Shown here one piece after another: positions 1 through 8,237 of a stretch of 30,006 bases of DNA (position 1 is its first letter; every line of letters starts with the position of its first letter). The stretch is taken from positions 1 to 30,006 of the forward strand of contig CAKSKG010000027.1 in the NCBI GenBank assembly GCA_934464775.1, written 5' to 3'. The translations under genes were made by a program, and so were the position numbers. The stretch is from an uncultured Oscillospiraceae bacterium. GTDB taxonomy: Bacteria; Bacillota; Clostridia; Oscillospirales; Ruminococcaceae. Below the pieces are notes generated by a model, which had not been told where the DNA came from, did no database searches, and saw only the letters and a program-made list of their open reading frames with translations.

Positions 1-59
1 ATGTGCAAGATGACGGAAAATCTGCAAGCAGATGAGGTACTAAGGCTTTAGCCGGTGGT

Positions 60-74
60 TTTTAGAGGTGACCT
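60..74. repeat. 15-bp sequence shared with 12804-12818
   Basis: TTTTAGAGGTGACCT occurs here and, in the same orientation, at 12804-12818, where it runs into the stop codon of a HAD phosphatase gene. Just upstream (41-50) is a short GGCT/AGCC hairpin. The first 51 bases also read as a short open frame ending in TAG at 49-51, which could be the tail of a gene beginning outside the window. A shared 15-mer in non-coding sequence could mark the end of a dispersed element, but neither site shows terminal inverted repeats, so this is only an observation. Confidence 0.3.
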
Positions 75-97
75 AAAACTATATTTCAAGTATGCCG

Positions 98-126
98 TTG
101 AATTATTATCATTAAGGTGATATTAT
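98..126 (+). promoter_or_regulatory. sigma-A promoter for the sensor-kinase remnant
   Basis: TTGAAT (98-103), a 17-bp spacer and TATTAT (121-126) form a plausible vegetative promoter, about 65 bp upstream of the broken kinase reading frame. The promoter looks intact although the gene is not. Confidence 0.5.
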
Positions 127-190
127 TGATATAAAAGGAAATGCCGTAAAATTCTGATGAGTTTTCGGTAAAGGAGTGTTGGTTTTCGAT

Positions 191-1241
191 ATGTTTGAAA
201 AGAACACTGCACAGGTCAATAAGCTTATCGCCAAGATGTTCGCATTCTGTTCGATAGCAGTGCCGGCGCTGGCGGTGCTTTCATGGACGGGAGTATTTGA
301 GTTTGGGCGGAGCTATACGCTGATAGTTCTTATTGCGGGACTTATCATAACCGTAAGTCCCAGCCTGCTGATAAAAAAGCTCCCCGATAAAATTTTGAGA
401 AATTATATGCTGATAGCGCTTTCGGTGTTTATAGGCGTTCTCGGAACGAATAATCATATAGGTATATACATCACCTATGCGCTTGTGCCGATATTCAGCT
501 GTCTGTATTTTGACCCGAAGTTCACACGGGGGATATGCATATTTTCATATTTTGTAATGGCGGCGGCGCTTTATGTCAATTCCGCCGATAAATATGAGGT
601 CTTGTATGAGGGCAGGTCAAGGGTTTACAAAGTACAGCCGACTTGACCAAAGCAAAAATCACGGAAAAGAAGGCACAGGCATCGGGCTTGCAATAAGCAA
701 ATATTTTATTGATGCCATGAAGGGCACAGTAAATGCGGAAAGTATTTACGGCGAGGGCAGCAAATTTTCGTTCTCCGTGCCGCAGAAGCTGGCGGAGCCT
801 TCGGAATTGAAAAAAGCCGAAACAAACAGCGTTCCCTCCATTTTCAGAACAAGAGACGTGAGAATACTCATTGCGGACGACAACGAGCTTAACCGTGAAG
901 TGGTCAAGGCTGTGCTTGAACCTCTTGCCATGACCTTTGACGAAGCGAAAAACGGTCTTGAAGCCGTGAACATGGCAGGCAGCGTAAAGTACGATCTTAT
1001 ATTTATGGACAGCCATATGCCTGTTATGAGCGGCGAGGAAGCCACAAAAACCATTCGCAGCGGAAGCTCATCGAACCGTTATATTCCCATAATCGCCCTT
1101 ACCACAGACGCTGTTTCGGGCGTTAAGGAGCGGCTTATAAGCAGCGGCATGACCGATTATATCGTCAAGCCCATTGACATTGCGGTGATATTTGATGTTA
1201 TCAGAAAGTATCTGCCCGATGATAATATCATTGATAAATGA
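191..1241 (+). pseudogene. hybrid sensor histidine kinase with internal deletion
   Basis: Two pieces of one hybrid kinase lie in different frames. From ATG 191 (GTG 176 is an alternative; AAGGAG at 171-176) the first piece encodes a membrane domain with about four or five hydrophobic segments and ends after a frame break near 615-646. The second piece enters near 630 with FTKYSRLDQ, continues through the G2 box GTGIGLAIS of a HATPase domain, and then has a complete receiver domain: acidic pair ADD, phospho-acceptor Asp in FMDSHMP (codon 1008-1010), ALTT and the KPI lysine. Everything normally between them (last membrane helices, HisKA dimerization helix with the phospho-His, ATPase N and G1 boxes) is missing. 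A deletion with loss of frame explains this best. An assembly join is the alternative. The receiver might still be made from an internal start, but no good ribosome binding site was seen. Confidence 0.8.
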
Positions 1242-1252
1242 TATCATATTAT

Positions 1253-1301
1253 AAAAATCTCCGTTATCTTCATTTTGAGTTGAAGATAACGGAGATTTTT
1301 T
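1253..1301 (+). terminator. intrinsic terminator after kinase remnant
   Basis: A perfect 19-bp stem (1253-1271 with 1282-1300, core CTCCGTTATCTTC) with a 10-nt loop ends in a T run. The A-rich 5' arm would let it act in both directions. Confidence 0.85.
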
Positions 1302-1331
1302 GCCGCAAGGGTATTGCAAAGCCGCAAAATA

Positions 1332-1490
1332 ATGGATATCGATTACTTTTTTTATGTTCTTTATTGCGGGAGTTTTATTGCTCTTTACGTCAAAATTATG
1401 CCAAATATCTTGACAAGCACAATAGAGAAAGAGGGCCGTGACGGCGAGCAGAAGATCATAGGGGATATCAATAAATTTTTCAAAAGCTGA
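1332..1490 (+). CDS. 52-residue orphan ORF, possibly a gene remnant
   Basis: An open frame from ATG 1332 to TGA 1490, lying between two intrinsic terminators. The first half is hydrophobic and aromatic (DYFFYVLYCGSFIALYVKI) and could be one membrane helix or a buried helix. The second half is charged (IEKEGRDGEQKIIGDINKF) and reads like real coding sequence. No strong ribosome binding site precedes it; the nearest purine stretch is weak. It could be a small membrane protein or the C-terminal remnant of a larger gene, consistent with the decayed kinase beside it. I do not recognise the family. Confidence 0.3.
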   Translation: MDIDYFFYVLYCGSFIALYVKIMPNILTSTIEKEGRDGEQKIIGDINKFFKS

Positions 1491-1492
1491 TA

Positions 1493-1508
1493 TTAGAACC
1501 TGTTTTCA
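1493..1508. repeat. solitary end matching the 15.9-kb repeat element
   Basis: TTAGAACCTGTTTTCA matches 15 of 16 bases with the left end plus flank of the palindromic element at 15864-15879 (TTAGAACCTGTCTTCA). The similarity stops at once and no partner end is visible nearby. It may be a decayed or solo end, or chance. Confidence 0.3.
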
Positions 1509-1519
1509 GCGGCACAAAA

Positions 1520-1563
1520 CAGCCGTCCGTGTTTCGGTATGAGACACGGACGGCTGATTTTTT
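1520..1563 (+). terminator. intrinsic terminator upstream of scrR
   Basis: A GC-rich 13-bp perfect stem (CAGCCGTCCGTGT, 1520-1532, with 1544-1556), an 11-nt loop and a following T run. It insulates scrR from transcription entering from the left. Confidence 0.85.
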
Positions 1564-1574
1564 CGGAATAGATG

Positions 1575-1621
1575 TTGAAATTTGTGAAAGTGTATGCTAT
1601 AATATATAAAACCGATTTCAT
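1575..1621 (+). promoter_or_regulatory. scrR promoter with operator
   Basis: TTGAAA (1575-1580), 17 bp and TATAAT (1598-1603) form a near-consensus promoter. Directly downstream, across the likely transcription start, lies ATAAAA-CCGA-TTTCAT (1606-1621). It has the same 6-4-6 inverted-repeat layout as the scrA operator at 2725-2740, which implies autorepression by ScrR. Confidence 0.7.
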
Positions 1622-1641
1622 AAAAAGGAGCGGAATATCAC

Positions 1642-2628
1642 ATGAATATATCGGAATTTGCCGAATATGCAGGCGTGTCAAAATCAGCGGTCAGCAGATA
1701 TTTCAATAACGGATATTTAAGTGCGGACAAACGTGAAATGATCGAAAAAGCCATAGAAGAAACGGGATATTCTCCCAGCTTTTCGGCTCAGGCGATAAAA
1801 ACGAGGGTCACTAAGCTGGTGGGGGTGATTATCCCCAAGCTGTCCAGCGAAAGCTGCGCACGTATCACGGAGGGCATCAGTCAGGTGCTTTATGAGCATG
1901 GTTATCAGATTCTGCTGGTGAACACGGCAAACGATTATAACAAGGAGATAGAATATCTTGATCTTTTCAGGCAGAACAGGGTGGACGGAGTGATATTTCT
2001 TGCAACGGTTTTTACCGATGTTCACCGCTCGGTGATGAATAAGATGCACATTCCCGTTGTTATTGTGGGACAGCAGTACAAGGGCTTCAGCTGCGTGTGC
2101 CATGACGATTACGGTGCGGCTTATGCCCTTACGGAGCTTATGCTTAAAAAGGGTGCGGTGCGGCCTGCGTATATCGGTGTCACCGATGAGGACAAGGCTG
2201 CGGGAGAAGCCCGTCACAAGGGCTTTTTAAAGGCTCTTGCGGACCATGACATAAAGCTTGAAAAGCAGAACAGCATGACCGCCGAATTCAATATTGATTC
2301 GGGATATAAATGTGCAAAGCGTATATTATCGGGCGGAAATATTCCCGACTGCATATTCTGCGCCACCGACAATATCGCCGCAGGCGCTATACGGTACTGC
2401 CGTGAAAGCGGCATAAAAGTCCCCGAGGAAATTATGATATGCGGAGTGGGCGATTCAAAGATAAGCACGGTCACGGCGATCCCCATAACCTCCGCAAGAC
2501 TTCATTATAAAACGGCAGGCATTGAGGCGGCACAGATGCTGCTGAATTCTATCGGAAAAGCCTCGGTAGTGCCGAAGATAATGAAGCTGGATTATGAGAT
2601 CGCCGAAAGGGAGTCTACGGACAGGTGA
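1642..2628 (+). CDS. scrR: LacI-family sucrose operon repressor
   Basis: A 328-residue LacI/GalR regulator. Residues 2-50 form the winged-less HTH plus hinge (SEFAEYAGVSKSAVSRYFNN, then ETGYSPSFSAQAI). From about residue 58 (KLVGVIIP) follows a periplasmic-binding-type sugar-sensing domain with the usual FCATDNIAAGA and ICGVGDS segments. The length is typical. GGAGCGG lies about 8 nt before ATG 1642. It is divergence-free and co-directional with scrA, so the sugar sensed is inferred from the neighbours to be sucrose-6-phosphate, fructose or a related sugar. Matching operators at its own promoter and at the scrA promoter support a local repressor. The name rests on family and context, not on any effector-specific residue. 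Confidence 0.85.
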   Translation: MNISEFAEYAGVSKSAVSRYFNNGYLSADKREMIEKAIEETGYSPSFSAQAIKTRVTKLVGVIIPKLSSESCARITEGISQVLYEHGYQILLVNTANDYNKEIEYLDLFRQNRVDGVIFLATVFTDVHRSVMNKMHIPVVIVGQQYKGFSCVCHDDYGAAYALTELMLKKGAVRPAYIGVTDEDKAAGEARHKGFLKALADHDIKLEKQNSMTAEFNIDSGYKCAKRILSGGNIPDCIFCATDNIAAGAIRYCRESGIKVPEEIMICGVGDSKISTVTAIPITSARLHYKTAGIEAAQMLLNSIGKASVVPKIMKLDYEIAERESTDR

Positions 2629-2684
2629 TATGAAACAGTGTGAAACCTACCGTTTTGCCTGAAAAAGTTGATTTGTTTTGTCAA

Positions 2685-2740
2685 TGGACAAGTGATGCTT
2701 TGTATTGTATAATTTAATCAGTAAATGAAATCAGTTTCAT
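2685..2740 (+). promoter_or_regulatory. scrABK promoter with ScrR operator
   Basis: TGGACA (2685-2690), 17 bp and TATAAT (2708-2713), followed by the inverted repeat ATGAAA-TCAG-TTTCAT (2725-2740) over the start region. More ATGAAAC half-sites lie nearby at 2632-2638 and 2748-2754. A repressor bound here would block initiation. Confidence 0.75.
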
Positions 2741-2779
2741 AAATTGTATGAAACAATACTGATGAAAGAAGGAACGGGT

Positions 2780-4657
2780 ATGGATTACAGAAAGACTGCA
2801 CATGAGATACTTGCTGCCATCGGCGGAAAAGACAATCTTGCAGGTGCCGCACACTGCGCCACAAGACTCAGACTGGTGATCGCCGACAACGGAAAGGTGA
2901 AAAAATCTGTCCTTGAAAACATCGACGGCGTAAAGGGCGTGTTTGAAGCATCGGGACAGCTCCAGATCATCATTGGCACAGGAACGGTGAACAAGGTCTA
3001 TGATGAATTCATTGCGGAGGCAGGCATCGAGGCTGCTTCAAAGGAGGACGTAAAGACTGCCGCTGCGGCAAAATCGCCCTGGTACAAGAGAGCGATAAAG
3101 GCTCTCGGCGATATTTTCGTTCCAATTATCCCTGCGATCGTTGCAACGGGACTGCTGAACGGACTTCTCGGAGGTCTTGTACAGGTATTTCCCAATATGG
3201 CGGAGTCTCACATTTATGAGCTTCTGAACATTTTCTCAAACACTGCGCTTACGTTTCTTCCTATTCTGATAGCCATTTCCGCGGCAAAGATATTCGGCGG
3301 AAATCAGTATCTCGGCGCAGTTATCGGAATGATAATGATCCACCCCGGCTTAGTAAACGCATGGACTGTTGCAGGCGGTGCGGAAACATCAACGCTCTGG
3401 TCATGGTTCGGCTTATGGAACATTCAGAATGTGGGCTATCAGGGTCATGTTATCCCCGTTATACTTTCGGTATGGCTCATGTCGGCGGTTGAAAAGCGGC
3501 TCCATAAAAAAGTCCCCGAAATGCTGGATCTGTTCGTTACTCCGCTTTGCTCCGTGCTTGTTGCGGGATTTTTCGGCATGACGATCATCGGACCTGTATT
3601 TGCACAGCTTGAATCATGGGTGCTCAGCGGTGCGCAGGCACTTATCGCAATTCCTTTCGGTATCGGCGCATTCATCATGGGCGGCGTTTATGCTCCCACA
3701 GTAGTTGCAGGCGTTCATCATATGTACAATGCCATTGAAATGATGATGCTTGCGGACAACGGAATGAACACATGGATGCCCATTGCAACTGCGGCAAATG
3801 TTGCGCAGGGTGCGGCTGCTCTTGCGGTGGCATTAAAGACAAAGAACAAAAAGACAAAGGCAATGGCTCTTCCCGCATCGCTTTCGGCATTCATGGGCAT
3901 TACAGAGCCTGCAATATTCGGTGTTAACGTAAGATTCATGCGTCCCTTTATCGCTGGCATGATAGGCGGTGCCTGCGGCGGCGCTGTTGCTTCCATAATG
4001 AACGTATATGCAACGGCAAACGGTGTTACGGGACTTTTCGGTCTGCTTATCACAACAAACACAACAGCAGGATATATCCTTACAATGGCAGTGGCTTTCG
4101 CAGTTGCATTTGCAGTTTCATGGGCAATGGGGATAAAGGAGGACGAGCCTGCCGAAAATAATGACAGCTCCGCTTCCGATACAGAAACAGTTCCCGTCAA
4201 TGATAATGAGATCCTTTCTCCCGTCAAGGGAGATGCAATGGCTCTCGGCAATGTTCCCGATCCTACCTTTGCGGCAGGCGTGCTGGGACTGGGTGCGGCA
4301 GTAGAGCCTTCCGAGGGAGTTGTTATTGCTCCCGCAGACGGAACTGTCGGAACGCTTTTTGACACACATCATGCGATAGGTCTTGATCTGGACAGCGGCG
4401 CAGAGCTGCTTATCCACATCGGAATAAATACCGTTGAGCTGAACGGCGAGGGCTTCACGGCTCATGTTTCCGAGGGCGACAGAGTTAAAAAGGGACAGAA
4501 GCTTATCAGCTTTGACAAGAAATTTATCGAATCAAAGGGATATAAGACAGTTACTCCCGTGATCGTCACAAATTCCGATGATTACAAGTCCGTTAAGCTT
4601 AAAGCAAGCGGAAGCGTCGGTTACAATGATGTGCTTATTGAGCTGGAAAAGGAGTGA
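2780..4657 (+). CDS. scrA: PTS sucrose transporter, EIIBCA fusion
   Basis: Takes up sucrose and phosphorylates it to sucrose-6-phosphate at the membrane. I chose ATG 2780 (MDYRKTAHEIL) because GAAAGAAGGAACG precedes it at good distance; an upstream ATG at 2744 lies just behind the operator. The 625 residues contain EIIB at about 1-75 with the phospho-cysteine C26 in AAHCATRLRL, EIIC at about 99-446 with many membrane helices and the GITEPAIFG loop, and a glucose-type EIIA at about 477-625 with HHAIG (H530/H531) and the phospho-acceptor H546 in LIHIGINTVEL. All three units are present, so no separate EIIA is needed. Sucrose specificity is inferred from the scrB and scrK partners; a related beta-fructoside or trehalose-type sugar cannot be excluded from sequence alone. 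Confidence 0.9.
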   Translation: MDYRKTAHEILAAIGGKDNLAGAAHCATRLRLVIADNGKVKKSVLENIDGVKGVFEASGQLQIIIGTGTVNKVYDEFIAEAGIEAASKEDVKTAAAAKSPWYKRAIKALGDIFVPIIPAIVATGLLNGLLGGLVQVFPNMAESHIYELLNIFSNTALTFLPILIAISAAKIFGGNQYLGAVIGMIMIHPGLVNAWTVAGGAETSTLWSWFGLWNIQNVGYQGHVIPVILSVWLMSAVEKRLHKKVPEMLDLFVTPLCSVLVAGFFGMTIIGPVFAQLESWVLSGAQALIAIPFGIGAFIMGGVYAPTVVAGVHHMYNAIEMMMLADNGMNTWMPIATAANVAQGAAALAVALKTKNKKTKAMALPASLSAFMGITEPAIFGVNVRFMRPFIAGMIGGACGGAVASIMNVYATANGVTGLFGLLITTNTTAGYILTMAVAFAVAFAVSWAMGIKEDEPAENNDSSASDTETVPVNDNEILSPVKGDAMALGNVPDPTFAAGVLGLGAAVEPSEGVVIAPADGTVGTLFDTHHAIGLDLDSGAELLIHIGINTVELNGEGFTAHVSEGDRVKKGQKLISFDKKFIESKGYKTVTPVIVTNSDDYKSVKLKASGSVGYNDVLIELEKE

Positions 4658-4662
4658 GCAGG

Positions 4663-6012
4663 GTGGCATATATAAACGGAAAATGGCGTCAGCAGCTTCA
4701 TCTTGAACCGCCCGAGGGCTGGCTCAATGACCCCAACGGACTGTGCTTTTTCGGCGGATATTATCATGTGTATTTTCAGTATGCTCCAGACAATGCGGAC
4801 GGCAGCGGAAAGAAATGCTGGGGACATTACAGAAGCCCTGATATGCTGAAATGGGAATTTACGGGCACGGTGCTTTTCCCAGATATTCCCGAGGACAGGG
4901 ACGGAGTTTATTCGGGAAGTGCAATAGTATGCGGCGATACCCTCCACATTTTCTACACGGGAAACGTTAAGGAGGAGGGAGATCACGATTACATCAGAAG
5001 CGGAAGAGGCGCAAATGTTATCCATGTAACAACAAAGGACGGAACAAACATGAGCAGTAAATCCGTGGTGCTGAAAAACAGCGATTATCCCGAGTTTTGC
5101 TCCTGTCATGTCCGTGACCCAAAGGTGTGGTATGAAAACGGAAAATATAACATGGTGCTGGGCGCAAGAACGCTTGACGACAAGGGCTGTGTGCTTTTTT
5201 ACACATCGGATGACCTTGAAAATTGGGAATACAGCAGGTGCGATTCCGTGGACAACTTCGGTTTTATGTGGGAATGCCCCGACTGTTTTCAGGTGAACGG
5301 TCACAGATATCTCAGCATATCTCCGCAAGGATTGGAGCATTACGAAACAAAATATCAGAATGTTTTCCAGTCGGGATATTTTCATTATAACAACGGTCTG
5401 ACCGATTTTACCGAATGGGACATGGGCTTCGATTTTTATGCGCCCCAGACCTTTGAGACTCCCGACGGCAGGCGTATCATTATAGGCTGGTTCGGAATAG
5501 GAGACAGCGCTTATTCCAACCTTACCGTTCCTCTCGGATATCAGCATTGCCTGACTGTTCCCCGTGAGGTTACAGCCGATGAAAACGGCGTGCTTATGCA
5601 GAATCCCGCAAGGGAGCTTGCCGCTTTGAGAATGGGCAGCAGGAAAATAACTGACGGTGAGACAGCGAAAGTTCAGCTTCCCACGGAGCTTGTTTCGGCT
5701 GTTTGCGGCAGCTTTTCAATAGTGCTGGCAGATGCACTTTTCCTTGAATGGGACGGAAAAACGTTCCGTATGCGCTTTGAGAATGAAAAGCTGGGCGGCG
5801 GAAGAACGGTGCGGAATGTTCCTCTTGAAAGCTGCTATGATATTCGTGTTATTATTGACACAAGCTCCGTTGAGGTGTATCTTGACAGCGGCAGAAAGGT
5901 CCTCGGCAGCAGATTTTATCCCGAGGATACCGAAATAAGCATCAGGGCGGAGGGGATATCCCCCGAGCTTTTCACGCTGAAGGGAATGGAGGCGGAATAT
6001 CTTGGAGAATAA
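4663..6012 (+). CDS. scrB: sucrose-6-phosphate hydrolase (GH32)
   Basis: Cleaves cytoplasmic sucrose-6-phosphate into glucose-6-phosphate and fructose. All three GH32 signatures are visible: WLNDPNG with nucleophile D23, RDP with D152 (CHVRDPKVW) and the EC acid/base motif with E204 (MWECPD). The beta-propeller is followed by a C-terminal beta-sandwich (from about residue 320) ending in the usual SSVEVYLDSG segment. No signal peptide is present, as expected for a PTS product. GTG 4663 is preferred because AAGGAG (4649-4654) is 8 nt upstream. The in-frame GTG at 4654 overlaps that site and would sit too close. Translation is probably coupled to scrA, whose stop is at 4657. Confidence 0.92.
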   Translation: MAYINGKWRQQLHLEPPEGWLNDPNGLCFFGGYYHVYFQYAPDNADGSGKKCWGHYRSPDMLKWEFTGTVLFPDIPEDRDGVYSGSAIVCGDTLHIFYTGNVKEEGDHDYIRSGRGANVIHVTTKDGTNMSSKSVVLKNSDYPEFCSCHVRDPKVWYENGKYNMVLGARTLDDKGCVLFYTSDDLENWEYSRCDSVDNFGFMWECPDCFQVNGHRYLSISPQGLEHYETKYQNVFQSGYFHYNNGLTDFTEWDMGFDFYAPQTFETPDGRRIIIGWFGIGDSAYSNLTVPLGYQHCLTVPREVTADENGVLMQNPARELAALRMGSRKITDGETAKVQLPTELVSAVCGSFSIVLADALFLEWDGKTFRMRFENEKLGGGRTVRNVPLESCYDIRVIIDTSSVEVYLDSGRKVLGSRFYPEDTEISIRAEGISPELFTLKGMEAEYLGE

Positions 6013-6964
6013 AAAGCTTCTTGCTCTGGGTGAAGCGCTTATCGACTTTATCCCCGACAAAACAGGCTGCGCCTTTGGAGAGGTCACGGGCTTTTCTCCG
6101 AAGGTGGGCGGTGCTCCCGCAAATGTATGCGGAGCATTTTCAAGGCTGGGCGGCAGGTCGATGCTGATAACGCAGCTGGGAAATGACCCTTTCGGGCACA
6201 AGATAGCCGATGAATTATCCGCTTTCGGAATAGATACATCGGCGATACGCTTTACAGACGAAGCAAACACGGCTCTTGCCTTTGTAAGTCTTGAAAAGGA
6301 CGGCAACAGGACGTTTTCGTTCTATCGCAAGCCCTCTGCGGATATGCTGCTTTCCCCCGATATGATAGATGAAAAATTGTTTGATGACAGCTATGCTCTT
6401 CATTTTTGCAGCGTTTCTTTGGGGGATTTTCCCATGAAGGAAGCACATCTCAGGGCTATTGATATTGCACGTAAAAAGGATATGCTGATAAGCTTTGACC
6501 CGAATCTCCGCTTTCCGCTGTGGTCGGACAGGGACGCTCTTTATCGGAGAGTGAATGAATTTATCCCGTTATGCGACATACTGAAAATTTCCGACGAGGA
6601 GCTGGAATTCATCACGGGAGAAAGTGACATTGAAAAAGCCGTTCCGAAGCTTTTCGGAACGGGCGTAAAGCTGATAGTATACACCTGCGGAAGTGACGGA
6701 GCATATGCATACACCGAAAATGCAAAGGCATTTTCGCCGTCGGCAAAGGTGAATGCCGTTGATACAACCGGCGCAGGGGACGGATTTATCGGTTCATTTT
6801 TATGGAAGCTTCAAAAAGCGGGGATAGATCACGGCAGTATCGGCTCTGCCGATGAAAAGGTGCTGACGGACTGTCTTGCTTTTTCCAACAGATTCTGCGC
6901 CGCAAGCGTTCAATCGGAGGGAGCTATCGCTTCTTATCCGACTGCTGCGGAAATGGAAATATAA
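6002..6964 (+). CDS. scrK: PfkB-family fructokinase
   Basis: Phosphorylates the fructose released by ScrB to fructose-6-phosphate. The 320-residue ribokinase-fold protein shows the N-terminal PfkB motif (KVGGAPANVCGAFSRLGG), the substrate-lid region and the C-terminal signature DTTGAGDGF with catalytic base D260. It starts at TTG 6002 inside the end of scrB (11-nt overlap), with GGAGGCGG 6-7 nt upstream; no in-frame ATG nearby would preserve the first beta strand. It is the last gene of the sucrose operon and is followed 2 nt later by a terminator. Other ribokinase-family sugars are possible, but the location makes fructose the clear choice. Confidence 0.9.
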   Translation: MENKKLLALGEALIDFIPDKTGCAFGEVTGFSPKVGGAPANVCGAFSRLGGRSMLITQLGNDPFGHKIADELSAFGIDTSAIRFTDEANTALAFVSLEKDGNRTFSFYRKPSADMLLSPDMIDEKLFDDSYALHFCSVSLGDFPMKEAHLRAIDIARKKDMLISFDPNLRFPLWSDRDALYRRVNEFIPLCDILKISDEELEFITGESDIEKAVPKLFGTGVKLIVYTCGSDGAYAYTENAKAFSPSAKVNAVDTTGAGDGFIGSFLWKLQKAGIDHGSIGSADEKVLTDCLAFSNRFCAASVQSEGAIASYPTAAEMEI

Positions 6965-6965
6965 G

Positions 6966-7005
6966 AATCCGCTGTACATTTTGCTTGATGTACAGCGGAT
7001 TTTTT
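6966..7005. terminator. intrinsic terminator of the sucrose operon
   Basis: AATCCGCTGTACA (6966-6978) pairs perfectly with 6989-7001, with a 10-nt loop and a T run. It separates scrK from the convergent EAL gene ending at 7014 and may serve only the plus strand, as there is no matching T run on the other side. Confidence 0.85.
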
Positions 7006-7013
7006 AGTTTATC

Positions 7014-8219
7014 TTACTGTTTTTTCAAGTCCACGCAGGTGACTATCATTTCTCCGTTTTTATTGTAAAACTTTGATGATATGGTCTTACAGCTCTGTCC
7101 CGTTGCGTTGGATATGTACCAGCCCGAAATGAACGGGTCCTCTATCTGCTCCTTTATTGCGTAGAAATAATTCTTGATATCGTGGTTTACTCCGGGGATA
7201 GCGGGGTGATAGCCCTCCAGTATGGTGGTGCCCTCACACATTACCGTATCGGTTATCTGGAAGCCCTTGCTGTCGATAAGGAACGCACACTCTATCTCAT
7301 TATGCTCATGGACATATTTTTCAAGGGCGGCATTGTAATTGTCGTCCTCTATTGTTGCAAGTCGGCTCACAAGATCGAATATTATGCGCTTGTAGCTCTC
7401 TATCTGGACATTTACCACGGTGGGATTTTTCTTTATGGAGATGTTCAGCCGCTGAGCGGATTCTTCTAAGCGGAGACGTGCTTCATTGGTGAACAGATAG
7501 TTGAACTGCTCAGGCTTCTGGAAATAAAAGCCCTGAAAATAATCCACGCCCATAAGCATACAGGTTATTACCTCATCGGCAGTCTCAACGCCCTCCGCAA
7601 CGGTCATTGCGCCTATCTGCTTTGCGGTGTTGATTATGGAGCGGAAAACCTCCTGATTATAGGTATTGCTCTCTATCTGCGAAACTATGGCACGGTCTAT
7701 CTTGATTATATCGGGATTGATAAGCATTATGCGGTTAATGGTGTCAAAGCCTGCGCTTACGTTGTCAAGGGCGATAAGAAATCCCTTGGAACGGTAGAAA
7801 TCCACGAACATCATAAGATTATATGAATCCTTTACACGGGATTCGTTCAGCTCTATAACGATATTCTGAGGGGAGATGCCGTTTTCCGAAGCGGTTTTCA
7901 TGATCTCGCCCGTACCCGAGATTATCTTGTTCAGAACGGAAGTCTCAAAATTTATGAAAAGGGTGGACGCACGGTTTTCCGTGGCAAAGGCGTGCATTGC
8001 CTTTTCACGGCATACTCTGTCGAGAGTGAGGGAAAGATCCATTTTCTTTGCGGTCTCAAAAAGCTGATAGGGGGAGATTATCTCGCCGTTGTATTTTCCG
8101 CGGCTGAGAGCTTCGAGTCCTATGTATTTTTTCGTGTTCAGCGAATATATGGGCTGAAAATCCACGGCTATATCTTTGTTTTCGATAATATGTCTGACGA
8201 TATCTTCTGTAACTTTCAC
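7014..8219 (-). CDS. EAL-domain protein with C-terminal sensory domain
   Basis: A 401-residue protein. Residues 1-245 form an EAL domain of the c-di-GMP phosphodiesterase type: FQPI, LEALSRG (E36), FIN (N90), VIEL (E123), KID (K173), AEGVET (E209) and QGFYFQKP. The usual DDFG pair of metal-binding aspartates is DN here (D152, N153), so hydrolytic activity is doubtful and the protein may only bind c-di-GMP. Residues about 265-400 resemble a Cache/PAS-like sensor (GYHPAIPGVNHDIKNYFYAI, SGWYISNATG). No membrane helix is seen. It starts at GTG 8219 with GGAGGAG 6 nt upstream. It lies 18 nt downstream of a small membrane protein gene, probably in one transcript. Confidence 0.85.
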   Translation of the reverse strand: MKVTEDIVRHIIENKDIAVDFQPIYSLNTKKYIGLEALSRGKYNGEIISPYQLFETAKKMDLSLTLDRVCREKAMHAFATENRASTLFINFETSVLNKIISGTGEIMKTASENGISPQNIVIELNESRVKDSYNLMMFVDFYRSKGFLIALDNVSAGFDTINRIMLINPDIIKIDRAIVSQIESNTYNQEVFRSIINTAKQIGAMTVAEGVETADEVITCMLMGVDYFQGFYFQKPEQFNYLFTNEARLRLEESAQRLNISIKKNPTVVNVQIESYKRIIFDLVSRLATIEDDNYNAALEKYVHEHNEIECAFLIDSKGFQITDTVMCEGTTILEGYHPAIPGVNHDIKNYFYAIKEQIEDPFISGWYISNATGQSCKTISSKFYNKNGEMIVTCVDLKKQ

Positions 8220-8237
8220 AGGGGCTCCTCCAAAATG

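Noticed and set aside
1..51. A 16-codon frame beginning exactly at base 1
   Set aside because: It is too short to judge. The ATG at the window edge may be coincidental, and the frame may be the tail of an upstream gene, so it is mentioned only under the 15-bp repeat.
3718..4365. A 215-codon minus-strand frame across scrA
   Set aside because: Low-complexity Ala/Ser/Pro-rich translation antisense to the EIIC/EIIA coding region; a shadow frame.
4621..5547. A 308-codon open frame on the minus strand across scrB
   Set aside because: It lies fully antisense to scrB, which has all GH32 motifs. It has no ribosome binding site or recognizable domain and is a codon-bias shadow.
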